Source: Hylemonella sp. (GTDB lineage: Bacteria; Pseudomonadota; Gammaproteobacteria; Burkholderiales; Burkholderiaceae_C). Taken from it: a stretch of DNA of 64,000 nucleotides. Location: contig JAUYQZ010000007.1 in assembly GCA_030695415.1 (NCBI GenBank), positions 81,047 through 145,046 of the forward strand, read 5' to 3'. The notes under the pieces are model-generated. The model did no database searches, was not told the origin of the DNA, and saw nothing but the letters and a program-made list of their open reading frames with translations. Shown piece by piece: positions 8,034 through 17,313 of the stretch. The translations under genes were made by a program, and so were the position numbers. Each line of letters opens with the position of its first letter. The first letter of the stretch is position 1.

Positions 8034-9317
8034 ATGAGCGGCAAAGCCAAACCGACCGGGCAGCCCGCCCCTGCGCCCGGCGCAGAATCCACCTTGCGTC
8101 AGCTGGCCGAGGACGCCCTGCAGGGCCAGGGCTGGCGCCCGCCCTCGGCCCTGAAGGACCTGACGGTCGAGCAGACGCAGCGCATGCTGCACGAGCTGGG
8201 GGTGCATCAGGTCGAACTGGAGATGCAGAACGAGGAGTTGCGCCGCACCCAGGTGGAGCTGAGCTCGGCCCGGGCGCGTTATTTCGATCTGTACCAAACG
8301 GCGCCGGTGGGGTATGTCACCCTCCGCAAGGACGGCCGCATCGAGCAGGCCAATCTGGCGGCGGCCGGCATGCTGGGCTTGAGCGCCGGCACGCTGCGCG
8401 ATCGGCCGCTGACCGCCTTCATTTTCAGTCAGGACCAGGACCTGTACTACCTGCACCGCAGGCAGCCGGGACCCGCCGGGGACTCCCGCTCCTGTGAACT
8501 GCGCATGGTCAGGAGTGATGGCGCCCTGCTGTGGGTTCAGCTGGCCACCATGGGCGCCGAGGGCGTGGACGGCACGCCGGAGGTGCGTGTCGTGATGACC
8601 GATGTGACCCAGCACAAGCAGGTCGAGGCCGACCTGCGCGAGAGCGTGCAGCAGTCGCGCCGCCTGTCGCGCCGTGTGCTGGAGGCGCAGGAGACCGAAC
8701 GCCGCCGGGTGGCCATGGAGTTGCACGACGAGCTGGGCCAGGCGCTGACCGCCATCAAGATCAACCTGCAGGTGGGCGAGCGTTTCCGGCAGCAGACGAC
8801 GAGTGAGCTCAATGTCGAGAACATCCGGATCGTCGACGAGGCGCTGCTGCAGATGCGCCGGCTGGCCTATGGCTTGCGCCCCTCGATGCTGGACGATCTC
8901 GGCCTGGCCCCGGCGCTGCGCTGGATGGCGGAGCAGACGGCGCAACGCAGCGGCCTGGTGCTTCGTTTCGAGCCGGGTGGGGCCGAGGTACGGCTGGCAC
9001 CCGATATCGAGATCGCCGTTTTTCGCATCGCCCAGGAAGCGCTGAACAATATCGTGCGCCACGCCCAGGCCCACACCGTGCAGATGACCCTGAGCCGTGA
9101 GGGCGGGACATTGGTACTCAGCGTGCAGGACGACGGCCGCGGTTTCGACCTGGCCGCGATGCGGGCCAGGGCCGTGGCCGGTGGCAGTCTGGGCGTGCTG
9201 GGTATGGAAGAGCGTGCCATGCTCATCGGGGCCGAGCTGCTGATCGAATCTGAACCGGGCCAGGGTACCCGTCTGCGGCTGCGCTGTCCCATGCAAGCGG
9301 CGCGAGAGCTGCCGTGA
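8034..9317 (+). CDS. PAS-domain sensor histidine kinase (HisKA_3/NarX type)
   Basis: The 427-residue protein has an N-terminal coiled region, one PAS domain (about 85-190), a HisKA_3 dimerisation/phosphoacceptor box ERRRVAMELHDELGQALTAIK with the His near residue 230, and a HATPase_c domain (NNIVRHAQA, DDGRGFD, GVLGMEERA). No membrane segment is evident, so it is probably cytoplasmic. It starts 4 bp after the CheB-CheR stop and overlaps the next regulator by 4 bp, so the three are translationally coupled. It is likely to phosphorylate the following response regulator. Confidence 0.92.
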   Translation: MSGKAKPTGQPAPAPGAESTLRQLAEDALQGQGWRPPSALKDLTVEQTQRMLHELGVHQVELEMQNEELRRTQVELSSARARYFDLYQTAPVGYVTLRKDGRIEQANLAAAGMLGLSAGTLRDRPLTAFIFSQDQDLYYLHRRQPGPAGDSRSCELRMVRSDGALLWVQLATMGAEGVDGTPEVRVVMTDVTQHKQVEADLRESVQQSRRLSRRVLEAQETERRRVAMELHDELGQALTAIKINLQVGERFRQQTTSELNVENIRIVDEALLQMRRLAYGLRPSMLDDLGLAPALRWMAEQTAQRSGLVLRFEPGGAEVRLAPDIEIAVFRIAQEALNNIVRHAQAHTVQMTLSREGGTLVLSVQDDGRGFDLAAMRARAVAGGSLGVLGMEERAMLIGAELLIESEPGQGTRLRLRCPMQAARELP

Positions 9318-9967
9318 AACCCGTGCGCGTCCTGCTGGCCGACGACCACACGCTGGTGCGTGCCGGTCTGCGCAAGCTGCTTGAGTCCATGCCTGCCGTG
9401 ACCGTGGTGGGCGAGGCCGACGACGGTCTGGCCCTGCTGGCACTGGCCGAGCAGTTGCAGCCGGATCTGGTTCTCATGGACATCGCCATGCCCGGGCTCA
9501 ACGGCATCGAGGCGACGGCCCGGCTGCTGAAAGCGCTGCCAGGCGCCCGCGTGCTGATTCTTTCCATGCACCAAAATGAGGAGTACGTTCGGCAGGCCTT
9601 GCGCAACGGTGCCAGCGCCTATCTGCTGAAGGACGCCGCACCCGCGGAGCTGGAACTGGCCATCCAGGCCGTGCAGCGTGGCGAGACCTACCTGAGCCCG
9701 GCGGTGTCACGCGGTGTGATGAGTGACTATGTGCAGCGCCTGCGTGGCGATTCGGCGCCGGCCGCCATGCTCACTCCGCGCCAGCGAGAAGTGCTGCAGC
9801 TGGTGGCCGAGGGGCACAGCAGCAAGGAAATTGCCCGCCGCCTCGACCTGTCGGTGAAGACGGTGGACACGCACCGCAGCCAGCTGATGAAACAACTGGA
9901 CATCCATGAAGTGGCGGGCCTGGTGCGCTATGCCCTGCGCTCGGGCCTGATCTCCTCCGACAGCTGA
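9314..9967 (+). CDS. NarL/FixJ-family response regulator
   Basis: The 217-residue protein has a receiver domain (VRVLLADDHTLVRAGL; phospho-Asp in LVLMDIAMPG) and a LuxR-type helix-turn-helix (LTPRQREVLQLVAEGHSSKEIARRLDLSVKTVDTHR). The start is a GTG inside the kinase stop (GTGA), which implies coupled expression. It is the evident cognate partner of the upstream HisKA_3 kinase. Targets are unknown. Confidence 0.94.
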   Translation: MKPVRVLLADDHTLVRAGLRKLLESMPAVTVVGEADDGLALLALAEQLQPDLVLMDIAMPGLNGIEATARLLKALPGARVLILSMHQNEEYVRQALRNGASAYLLKDAAPAELELAIQAVQRGETYLSPAVSRGVMSDYVQRLRGDSAPAAMLTPRQREVLQLVAEGHSSKEIARRLDLSVKTVDTHRSQLMKQLDIHEVAGLVRYALRSGLISSDS

Positions 9968-10169
9968 GACAGGGCCGGTTCGCGCCGGGCGCTCAGGTGT
10001 TTCACCCGCCGGATTCAGGTATCGGCCCGATAGCCATGTCGCCCCAGGCTTCTTAAAGTCAGGATGTGTGTCCAAAGTCGCACTTTGTTTCAAATCAAAG
10101 CCCGCCAGGACCTGACAGTTGTTAAAGTCCATTCGCGCGGTCAAACCGACTGCTGCCCGGAGGTTCCTT

Positions 10170-10562
10170 ATGAAGACCAAAATCTTGCTGGCTGACGACA
10201 ACCAGACCTTTGTCTCCTCGGTCAAGCTCTTCCTGAGCATGGTGCCCAATGTGGAGGTGGTCGGCGTGGCGCACGACGGCCTGCAGGCCGTGACCGAGGC
10301 GGAGCGCCTGCAGCCTGACGTGGCCCTGCTTGACATCGCCATGCCCAAGATGAATGGCATGGAGGCTGCGCGCCACCTCAAGAGCCTGCCCCGACCGCCG
10401 AAGATCGTGTTTCTGTCAGTGCATGACACGGAAGAGTACCGGATCGCGGCCGCCAGCCTGGGCGTTGACGGGTTTGTCGACAAGTCAGACTTCGTGAACG
10501 AGCTGTTCCCTATCGTGACGCGATTGGCGGACGGGACGCGCGACGCCGATACCCTGCATTGA
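10170..10562 (+). CDS. Single-domain response regulator (receiver only)
   Basis: The 130-residue protein is a lone receiver: KTKILLADDNQTF, phospho-Asp in ALLDIAMPKMNG, the switch Ser in FLSVHD and the Lys in GFVDKSDF. It resembles the receiver of NarL-type regulators but stops before any DNA-binding domain. The ATG at 10170 has GGAGG 7-11 bp upstream. It sits 202 bp after the preceding regulator, so it may have its own promoter while serving the same signalling locus, possibly as a phosphate sink or a protein-binding output. Confidence 0.9.
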   Translation: MKTKILLADDNQTFVSSVKLFLSMVPNVEVVGVAHDGLQAVTEAERLQPDVALLDIAMPKMNGMEAARHLKSLPRPPKIVFLSVHDTEEYRIAAASLGVDGFVDKSDFVNELFPIVTRLADGTRDADTLH

Positions 10563-10592
10563 TCCGGCGGCGAACCCGCCCAATCGCCCCCC

Positions 10593-10627
10593 AGACCCCA
10601 TGTCCGCGCCAACGGGCATGGGGTCTT
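10593..10627. terminator. Hairpin terminator between convergent genes
   Basis: AGACCCCATG pairs with CATGGGGTCT around a 14-base GC-rich loop. It lies between the receiver gene and the 3' end of tolA, so it can serve both strands. The T tract is weak. Confidence 0.6.
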
Positions 10628-10653
10628 GTCATTGGGGGCGCCAATGACCGGTC

Positions 10654-11508
10654 TCAGTCCCTCAGGCGGAAGATGAGAGTCATCGGAGAGGGCACCACGC
10701 CCTCTTCGTTGCGCGGCAGCGTGTCGGTCTTGTCGATGGCCTTGAGCACGGCCTCGTCCCAGTTGGGCACGCCGCTGCTCTTGATCAGCTTGCGCCCGAC
10801 GATGGTGCCGTCAGGCGAGGTGCGCACCTCCACCTCGGCGGTCGGGTTGCTGGCCAGCTCCTCGGAGAAGACGATATTCGGCTTGACGCGCGCACGGATG
10901 CGGCCAGCGTAGCTGGACGAGACGCCGCCGGAGGATTTCTGGGCCGTGCCGGTGGCGCTGGGCGTACCCGTGGCGCCGGCCAGGCCGGCCATGCGCTTGA
11001 TGGCTTCCTCGCGGCGTTGCTTGGCTTCGGCCTCGTCCTTGCGCTTGGCCTCCAGTTCCTTTTTCTTCTTCTCCTCGGCCAGTTTCCTCTCGCGTTCCTC
11101 TTTGTCGCGCTCCAGCTTCTCGCGGGCGAGTTTCTCGCGCGCAAGCCGTTCCCGATCCAGCCGCGCCTGCTCCAGCTTCTCCCTGGCCTGGCGCTCCTTC
11201 TCGCGGGCCAGCGCGATGTCGGCTTCGCTCTGGCCTGGCTCCTCGGCCTTGGGCGGCGGTGGCGGCGGGGGGGCGGGCTCCGGGGCGGGTTCGGGTGCGG
11301 GCTCGACCTGCGGGGGCGCGGCCTGTTGCGGCACGGCAGACCAGAGTTCGGCTTCGACGGAGAGGCTGGTGTCGCTGCGGCGCCAGCTCACCCCCCAGGT
11401 GAGGGCGACCAGCAGCAGGCCGTGGATGAGCACGGCCAGGCCGTAGGCACGCAGCAGGCCCTGGCGGGGCCGGGGCGGATCGAATTCGAAGCGGCTGGCG
11501 GTGTGCAT
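10654..11508 (-). CDS. tolA: TolA-like envelope protein
   Basis: The 284-residue protein has one N-terminal membrane helix (AYGLAVLIHGLLLVALTWG), a proline-rich stretch (about 65-90), a long Lys/Glu/Arg-rich helix (about 100-175) and a C-terminal TonB/TolA domain (VEVRTSPDGTIVGRKLIKSSG, then DTLPRNEEG). TolA spans the periplasm and links TolQR to TolB-Pal for outer-membrane constriction. It ends the minus-strand run; tolB and pal, which usually follow, are absent, the next gene being convergent. Confidence 0.9.
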   Translation of the reverse strand: MHTASRFEFDPPRPRQGLLRAYGLAVLIHGLLLVALTWGVSWRRSDTSLSVEAELWSAVPQQAAPPQVEPAPEPAPEPAPPPPPPPKAEEPGQSEADIALAREKERQAREKLEQARLDRERLAREKLAREKLERDKEERERKLAEEKKKKELEAKRKDEAEAKQRREEAIKRMAGLAGATGTPSATGTAQKSSGGVSSSYAGRIRARVKPNIVFSEELASNPTAEVEVRTSPDGTIVGRKLIKSSGVPNWDEAVLKAIDKTDTLPRNEEGVVPSPMTLIFRLRD

Positions 11509-11527
11509 GCGGGACCTGCAGCGAGCG

Positions 11528-11956
<429 letters not shown>

Positions 11957-11969
11957 GGTGCACTCCTTA

Positions 11970-12235
11970 GGGTCTGTTCACACGGATTTCTCCAGTGCGA
12001 ACGTGGTTAAAACCGCGCCAGTCTAGGCGCGCGACGACGCCCAGGCTGGCTGCCTGGGCTAGGAGTGCAACAACGAGTGGCGCGGTTTTAACCCCGTTCC
12101 CTAGGGGTTGCGGCCAAAAAAGCCATGTGGGGTGTTGCGCGGACTTGCCGGAGATTACTCCGGCGGCGTCCACGCGCCTACCGCAAGACATTTTTGAGCC
12201 GCAACGCATCTGGAGAAATCCGTGTGAACAGACCC
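11970..12235. mobile_element. MITE-like element with 26-bp perfect terminal inverted repeats, inserted between tolQ and tolR
   Basis: Bases 11970-11995 (GGGTCTGTTCACACGGATTT then CTCCAG) are the exact reverse complement of 12210-12235. TA lies immediately outside each end (11968-11969 and 12236-12237). There is no open reading frame for a transposase. The inside is a set of nested hairpins: GGTTAAAACCGCGCCA at 12005-12020 pairs with 12078-12093; CCCAGGC/GCCTGGG at 12040-12058; CCGGAG/CTCCGG at 12148-12163. The TA, or degenerate YTAR, flank and the GGTCTG-type end suggest mobilisation by an IS5-like or TA-targeting transposase elsewhere in the genome (inference). Confidence 0.8.
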
Positions 12236-12947
12236 TAGAAGGTGGAGGCCTGCGCCGCAGCTTGCGCCGCCGCCGGCTGCGCGCCGGTGTTGCGCTGCAG
12301 GATGTTGGAGAACTCCTCAATGAAGGTCTCCATCATGATGGCCACGCGGTCGATCTCGCGTGCAAAGCGGTTGTAGGCCACCACGGCCGGGATCGCCGCG
12401 AACAGGCCGATGGCCGTGGCCACCAGGGCTTCCGCGATACCGGGCGCCACGGTGGCCAGTGTCACCTGCTGCAGCGAGGCCAGGCCAATGAAGGCGTGCA
12501 TGATGCCCCACACCGTGCCGAACAGGCCGACATAAGGCGAGACCGAGCCGACCGATGCCAGGAAGGAGAGGTTGGTTTCCACCACGTCCATCTCGCGCTG
12601 GAAGCTCGCGCGCATGGCACGGCGCGCGCCGTCGAGCAGGGTGCCGGGATCGGTGATGCGACGCTCGCGCAGCTTCTGGTACTCGCGCAGACCGGCCACG
12701 AAGATGCGTTCCATGGGGCCGCCGGTCTGGGCCTTCTGCGCGGCCTGGGCGAACAGGGTGTTAAGGTTGGCGCCGGACCAGAAGTCGCGCTCGAACTTCT
12801 CATTGAGTTCGCGCACGCGCCGCAGCGAGAACAGCTTGCTGAAGATGGCAGCCCAGCTGGCGATGGACACCAGCAGCAGCAGCAGCATGACGGCCTGCAC
12901 GACCCAGCTCGCGTGCAGGACCAGTTGGATGATGGAAAGGTCTTGGT

Positions 12948-12951
<4 letters not shown>
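12235..12951 (-). CDS. tolQ: TolQ, MotA/TolQ/ExbB proton channel protein
   Basis: The 238-residue protein has three membrane segments: near residues 15-35 (VVQAVMLLLLLVSIASWAA), 130-155 (SVGSVSPYVGLFGTVWGIM) and 165-195 (VAPGIAEALVATAIGLFAAIPAVVAYN). These are the TolQ signatures. It overlaps ybgC by 4 bp. Its TAG stop lies at the edge of the MITE: T and A come from the flanking dinucleotide and the G is the first base of the element, so the insertion left the protein length intact. Confidence 0.95.
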
Positions 12952-13352
<401 letters not shown>

Positions 13353-13359
13353 GCGGTGC

Positions 13360-14544
13360 TCAGCGTAGAATTTTTTGCAGCCGTTCCACCGCGGCCTGCA
13401 GCTGGGGCAGGGCGCTGGCGGTGGAGAAGCGGATGTAGTGCTGTGTTTCGGCGCTGCCGAAGTCGCGCCCGGGGGTGACGGCCACATGGGCCTGCTGCAT
13501 GAGCGCGAAGCTCAGGTCCCAGCTGTCCTTCACACCCAGCTTCTGGCAGGCTTGCGTGCAGTCGGCCCAGGCGTAGAAGGCGCCGTCGGGCATGACCGGC
13601 ACCTTCAGGTCCAGCGCGTTCAGGGCCGGGATAAAGTAGTCGCGCCGAGCCTTGAACTCGGCACGGCGGCGCTCGTACTCCGCCAGGCTGTCGGCCTCGA
13701 AGCAGGCCAGCGCGGCGTGCTGGGCGATGGTGCTGGGGCAGATGTAGAGGTTCTGCGCCAGGCGCTCGACCACGGGTACCAATTCTTCCGGCAGCACCAG
13801 CCAGCCCAGGCGCCAGCCGGTCATGCTGAAGTACTTGCTGAAGCTGTTGATCGAGATGATGTCCTCGCTGATGCCCAGCGCGCTGTGGCCGTAGCGTTCC
13901 TCGTAGCTCAGGCCGAGGTAGATTTCATCGACCAGGGTCACGCCATCGTGTTCCGTCACCACTTCATGGATGCGGCGCAGCTCGGCCGGGTCGATGGAGG
14001 TGCCCGTGGGGTTGGAGGGCGAGGCCAGCAGCACGCCGCGCGTGCGTGGCCCCCAGGCCTCGCGCACCTGGTCGGCGCTGAGCTGGAAGCGCTCGGCCGG
14101 GCCGCAGGGGATGAGCCGGGCCGTGCCCTCAGCGGCGCTGACGAAGTGCCGGTTGCAGGGGTAACTCGGGTCCGGCATCAGGATCTCGTCGCCTGCTTCG
14201 ACCAGGGCCAGGCAGGCCAGCTGCAGCGCGGCCGAGGCGCCGGCGGTGACGACGATGCGGCTGGCGGGCACCGCAAGGCCGAAGCGCTGCGCATACCAGC
14301 CGCTGATGCGCTCGCGCAGGGCGGGCAGGCCGGTGGCGTCGGTGTACTGGCTGCGGCCGGCGCGCACGGCGCGTTCGGCCGCTTCCTGCACCAGCGGCGG
14401 CGCCGTGAAATCAGGCTCGCCGATGTTCAGGAAGATCATGGGCGCGCTGCCCTGGGACGCTTCGCGCGCCAGGGCAGAGGCGGCCTTGGCCACCTCCATC
14501 ACGTAGAAGGGTTCGATCTTCTGCGCGCGGGACGCGATTCTCAT
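13360..14544 (-). CDS. Class I/II pyridoxal-phosphate aminotransferase
   Basis: The 394-residue protein is a fold-type I aminotransferase: NIGEPDFTAPP near the start, TAGASAALQLA, SPSNPTG, VDEIYLGL and the PLP lysine in SFSKYFSMTGWRLGW. The best guess is an aspartate- or valine-pyruvate-like transaminase; substrate cannot be told from sequence alone. It is embedded between nusB and ybgC with gaps under 10 bp, so it is co-transcribed with the riboflavin and Tol genes. Confidence 0.88.
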   Translation of the reverse strand: MRIASRAQKIEPFYVMEVAKAASALAREASQGSAPMIFLNIGEPDFTAPPLVQEAAERAVRAGRSQYTDATGLPALRERISGWYAQRFGLAVPASRIVVTAGASAALQLACLALVEAGDEILMPDPSYPCNRHFVSAAEGTARLIPCGPAERFQLSADQVREAWGPRTRGVLLASPSNPTGTSIDPAELRRIHEVVTEHDGVTLVDEIYLGLSYEERYGHSALGISEDIISINSFSKYFSMTGWRLGWLVLPEELVPVVERLAQNLYICPSTIAQHAALACFEADSLAEYERRRAEFKARRDYFIPALNALDLKVPVMPDGAFYAWADCTQACQKLGVKDSWDLSFALMQQAHVAVTPGRDFGSAETQHYIRFSTASALPQLQAAVERLQKILR

Positions 14545-14552
14545 GCGCGCAA

Positions 14553-15044
14553 TCAGTCCCGGACGCTCTTGGCCTTGCCGCTGGCGCGGTCAGATGCCAC
14601 CTCGGGGGCACGCAGGGTGGGCGCCAGGCCGTTGAGTACGCCGTTGACGTACTTGTGGCCATCGGTGCCGCCAAAGGACTTGGCCAGCTCGATGCATTCG
14701 TTGAGCACCACGCGCCAGGGCACGTCCAGGCAGTGCTGCATTTCGTAGGCGCCGATCCACATGACGGCGCGTTCGATGGGCGAGAGCTCGGTGAGCTTGC
14801 GGTCCAGCAGCGGCGTGATCAGGCGGTCGAGCTCGTCGGCCTGGGCCACGCAGCCGTGCAGCAGGGCATCGTAATGCGCGGCGTCGGCCTTGGAGAAGCC
14901 GGCCAGGTCGCGGGTGAAGGTATCGATGTCGCCGGTCTCGTTGCGGCCGACCAGGTGCTGGTACAGGGCCTGCAGCGCAAACTCGCGGGCGCGGCTGCGG
15001 CCGGACTTGGCGGCCGGTTTGCGCGGGGCGGTGGAGGTGCTCAT
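14553..15044 (-). CDS. nusB: Transcription antitermination factor NusB
   Basis: The 163-residue protein has the NusB helices: [13 protein letters not shown] at about residue 17, then [19 protein letters not shown] and [33 protein letters not shown]. NusB binds boxA RNA with NusE in rRNA antitermination. Its start overlaps the ribH stop by 4 bp, the usual ribH-nusB order. Confidence 0.96.
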   Translation of the reverse strand: MSTSTAPRKPAAKSGRSRAREFALQALYQHLVGRNETGDIDTFTRDLAGFSKADAAHYDALLHGCVAQADELDRLITPLLDRKLTELSPIERAVMWIGAYEMQHCLDVPWRVVLNECIELAKSFGGTDGHKYVNGVLNGLAPTLRAPEVASDRASGKAKSVRD

Positions 15045-15517
15045 CCGATGTGTTCCATCAGGTTGGCCATTTCCACGGCGACGCGGGCGGCGTCGCGGCC
15101 CTTGTCGGTCTGGCGCGCCACGGCCTGATCCATGGTTTCCACGGTGAGGATGGCGTTGGCGATGGGCAACTGGTAGTCCAGGGCCACGCGGGTGACCGCA
15201 GCGCCCGACTCGTTGGCCACCAGTTCGAAGTGGTAGGTCTCGCCGCGGATGATGCAGCCCAGCGCGATCAGCGCGTCGTAGCCGTTCTTCTCGGCCAGCG
15301 CCTGCAGCGCCAGCGGCACTTCCAGCGCGCCAGGCACCATCACATGGTCGATGTTCTTGGTCAACACGCCCAGTGCGGCCAGCTCGGCGCGGCAGGCGAC
15401 CGCCAGGGCGTTGGTGACGGACTCATTGAAGCGGGCCTGCACGATGCCAATGGCCAGCTTGCGGCCGTCCAGGCGTGCGTCGGTGGGTTCGAGATTGCCT
15501 TTGTCGGCGCCAAACAT
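15041..15517 (-). CDS. ribH: 6,7-dimethyl-8-ribityllumazine synthase
   Basis: The 158-residue protein shows lumazine synthase motifs: [11 protein letters not shown] (substrate Phe), [26 protein letters not shown] with the catalytic His, and NAILTVET. It condenses the ribityl pyrimidine with dihydroxybutanone phosphate. It sits 18 bp after ribBX and overlaps nusB. Confidence 0.97.
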   Translation of the reverse strand: MFGADKGNLEPTDARLDGRKLAIGIVQARFNESVTNALAVACRAELAALGVLTKNIDHVMVPGALEVPLALQALAEKNGYDALIALGCIIRGETYHFELVANESGAAVTRVALDYQLPIANAILTVETMDQAVARQTDKGRDAARVAVEMANLMEHIG

Positions 15518-15535
15518 GGTGATGTCCTTCGGGTT

Positions 15536-16651
15536 TTATTTACTGAGGTAGCCGGCCACTTCGAGTCCGTAGCCGGTCATGCTGGGCAGCCGGCGCGGGT
15601 TGCCCATGAGGTTCATCTTGTGCACGCCGCAGTCGCGCAGGATCTGCGCGCCCACACCATAGGTACGCAGGTCCATGCGGCCGCGTTCGGGCGCGTGGCT
15701 GGCGCGCGCCGTGCCCTCGAACTGGGCCAGCAGCTGGGTGGCGCTTTCGCCGGCATTGAGCAGCACCACGACGCCACGGCCTTCGGTGGCGATGCGCGAG
15801 AGGCAGGCGTCCAGGCTCCAGGAGTGCATGGCACGGCCGACCTCCAGCGCGTCCAGCACCGACAGCGGTTCGTGCACGCGGGCTGGAATCGTGTCTTGCG
15901 GCGTCCACTGGCCACGCACCAGGGCCAGGTGCAGGCTCTGGCTGGGCTTGTCGCGGTAGGCATGGGCCGTGAAGTCGCCAAAGGCCGTCTTGATCGGACG
16001 GCTGCCGATCTTTTCGATCAGCGATTCGTTGCGGCTGCGGTGCTCGATCAGGTCGGCGATGGTGCCGATCTTCAGGCCGTGTTCGGCGGCGAAGGCCTGC
16101 AGGTCGGGCAGGCGCGCCATGGTGCCGTCGTCCTTCATGATCTCGCAGATCACGGCGGCGGGCGAGCAGCCCGCCATGGCCGAGAGGTCGCAGCCGGCTT
16201 CGGTGTGGCCGGCGCGCATGAGCACGCCGCCGTCCACCGCCTGCAGCGGGAAGATGTGGCCGGGTTGCACCAGGTCTTCGGGTTTTGCGGTCGAGGCCAC
16301 GGCGGCCTGCACCGTGCGCGCGCGGTCGGCGGCCGAGATGCCGGTCGTCACGCCCGTGGCGGCTTCGATGGAGACGGTAAAGGCCGTGCTGTAGACCGTA
16401 CCGTTGCGCGTGGCCATGGGGGGCAGGCGCAGGTACTCGCAGCGCTCGCGGGTGAGCGTCAGGCAGATCAGGCCGCGGCCGAAGCGGGCCATGAAGTTGA
16501 TGGCCTCGGGCGTGACATGGTCGGCCGCCAGCACCAGGTCGCCCTCGTTCTCGCGGTCTTCCTCGTCGACCAGGATGACCATGCGACCGGCGCGCATCTC
16601 GGCGACGATGTCTTCGACCGGCGAGATCGCCACGGGTGTTTGAGCGCTCAT
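15536..16651 (-). CDS. ribBX: 3,4-dihydroxy-2-butanone-4-phosphate synthase with degenerate GTP cyclohydrolase II-like domain (RibBX)
   Basis: The 371-residue protein begins with a full DHBP synthase domain: [14 protein letters not shown] (acidic metal site), [34 protein letters not shown]. The C-terminal half (about 210-371) aligns with GTP cyclohydrolase II and keeps [14 protein letters not shown] and [10 protein letters not shown], but the zinc-binding Cys-x10-Cys-x-Cys segment is absent; that place reads [15 protein letters not shown]. This is the RibBX arrangement described in Proteobacteria, so cyclohydrolase activity is unlikely here. It overlaps ribE by 4 bp. Confidence 0.93.
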   Translation of the reverse strand: MSAQTPVAISPVEDIVAEMRAGRMVILVDEEDRENEGDLVLAADHVTPEAINFMARFGRGLICLTLTRERCEYLRLPPMATRNGTVYSTAFTVSIEAATGVTTGISAADRARTVQAAVASTAKPEDLVQPGHIFPLQAVDGGVLMRAGHTEAGCDLSAMAGCSPAAVICEIMKDDGTMARLPDLQAFAAEHGLKIGTIADLIEHRSRNESLIEKIGSRPIKTAFGDFTAHAYRDKPSQSLHLALVRGQWTPQDTIPARVHEPLSVLDALEVGRAMHSWSLDACLSRIATEGRGVVVLLNAGESATQLLAQFEGTARASHAPERGRMDLRTYGVGAQILRDCGVHKMNLMGNPRRLPSMTGYGLEVAGYLSK

Positions 16652-17289
16652 GCGGATGCTTTCTGCGGGAGGGTGCCGGCGGCGAGCATGCGCTCGACGT
16701 AACGCGCCACCGTGTCGATTTCGAGGTTCACGCCCACGCCCGCCTTGAGCAGGCCCAGGCTGGTGTTCTGCACCGTATGGGGAATCAGGTTGATGCTGAT
16801 CTCGCAACCCTCGGCCTTGTCGCTCACGCGGTTGACGGTCAGGCTCACGCCGTTGACGGTGATGGAGCCCTTGTAGGCCAGGTACTTGGCCAGTTCGGCC
16901 GGCGCCTGGATGCGCAGCTCCCAGCTTTCGCCGACCTGCGCAAAGTAGTTGACGCGACCGACCCCGTCCACATGGCCCGAGACGATGTGACCGCCCAGGC
17001 GGTCGCCGGCGCGCAGGGCCTTTTCGAGGTTGATCGGGGCACCGATCTGCAGGCCGGTGGTGCGGGCCAGCGATTCGGCCGAGATGTCGATGGTGAACTG
17101 CTTCTGTGGCAGATCCAGGCTGGTGACGGTCATGCAGGCGCCATTGAGGGCGATGCTGTCACCCAGGCCGACGTCGTCGAGGTAGGCGGGCGGGCAGGCA
17201 ATCGCGAGGCGCTTGCCATGCTGTAAAGAGCTTCCCAGGTCGTGACTGGCGACGATGCGCCCCACGCCGGTGATGATTCCGGTGAACAT
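16648..17289 (-). CDS. ribE: Riboflavin synthase alpha chain
   Basis: The 213-residue protein has two lumazine-binding repeats, starting MFTGIITGVGRI and repeated as GGHIVSGHVDGVGRV. SIALNGACMTV and SITVNGVSLTV are the paired motifs. It dismutates two lumazines to riboflavin. It lies 24 bp after ribD and overlaps ribBX. Confidence 0.97.
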   Translation of the reverse strand: MFTGIITGVGRIVASHDLGSSLQHGKRLAIACPPAYLDDVGLGDSIALNGACMTVTSLDLPQKQFTIDISAESLARTTGLQIGAPINLEKALRAGDRLGGHIVSGHVDGVGRVNYFAQVGESWELRIQAPAELAKYLAYKGSITVNGVSLTVNRVSDKAEGCEISINLIPHTVQNTSLGLLKAGVGVNLEIDTVARYVERMLAAGTLPQKASA

Positions 17290-17313
17290 CCGGCTATTTT
17301 CGCAGGGAAACGG

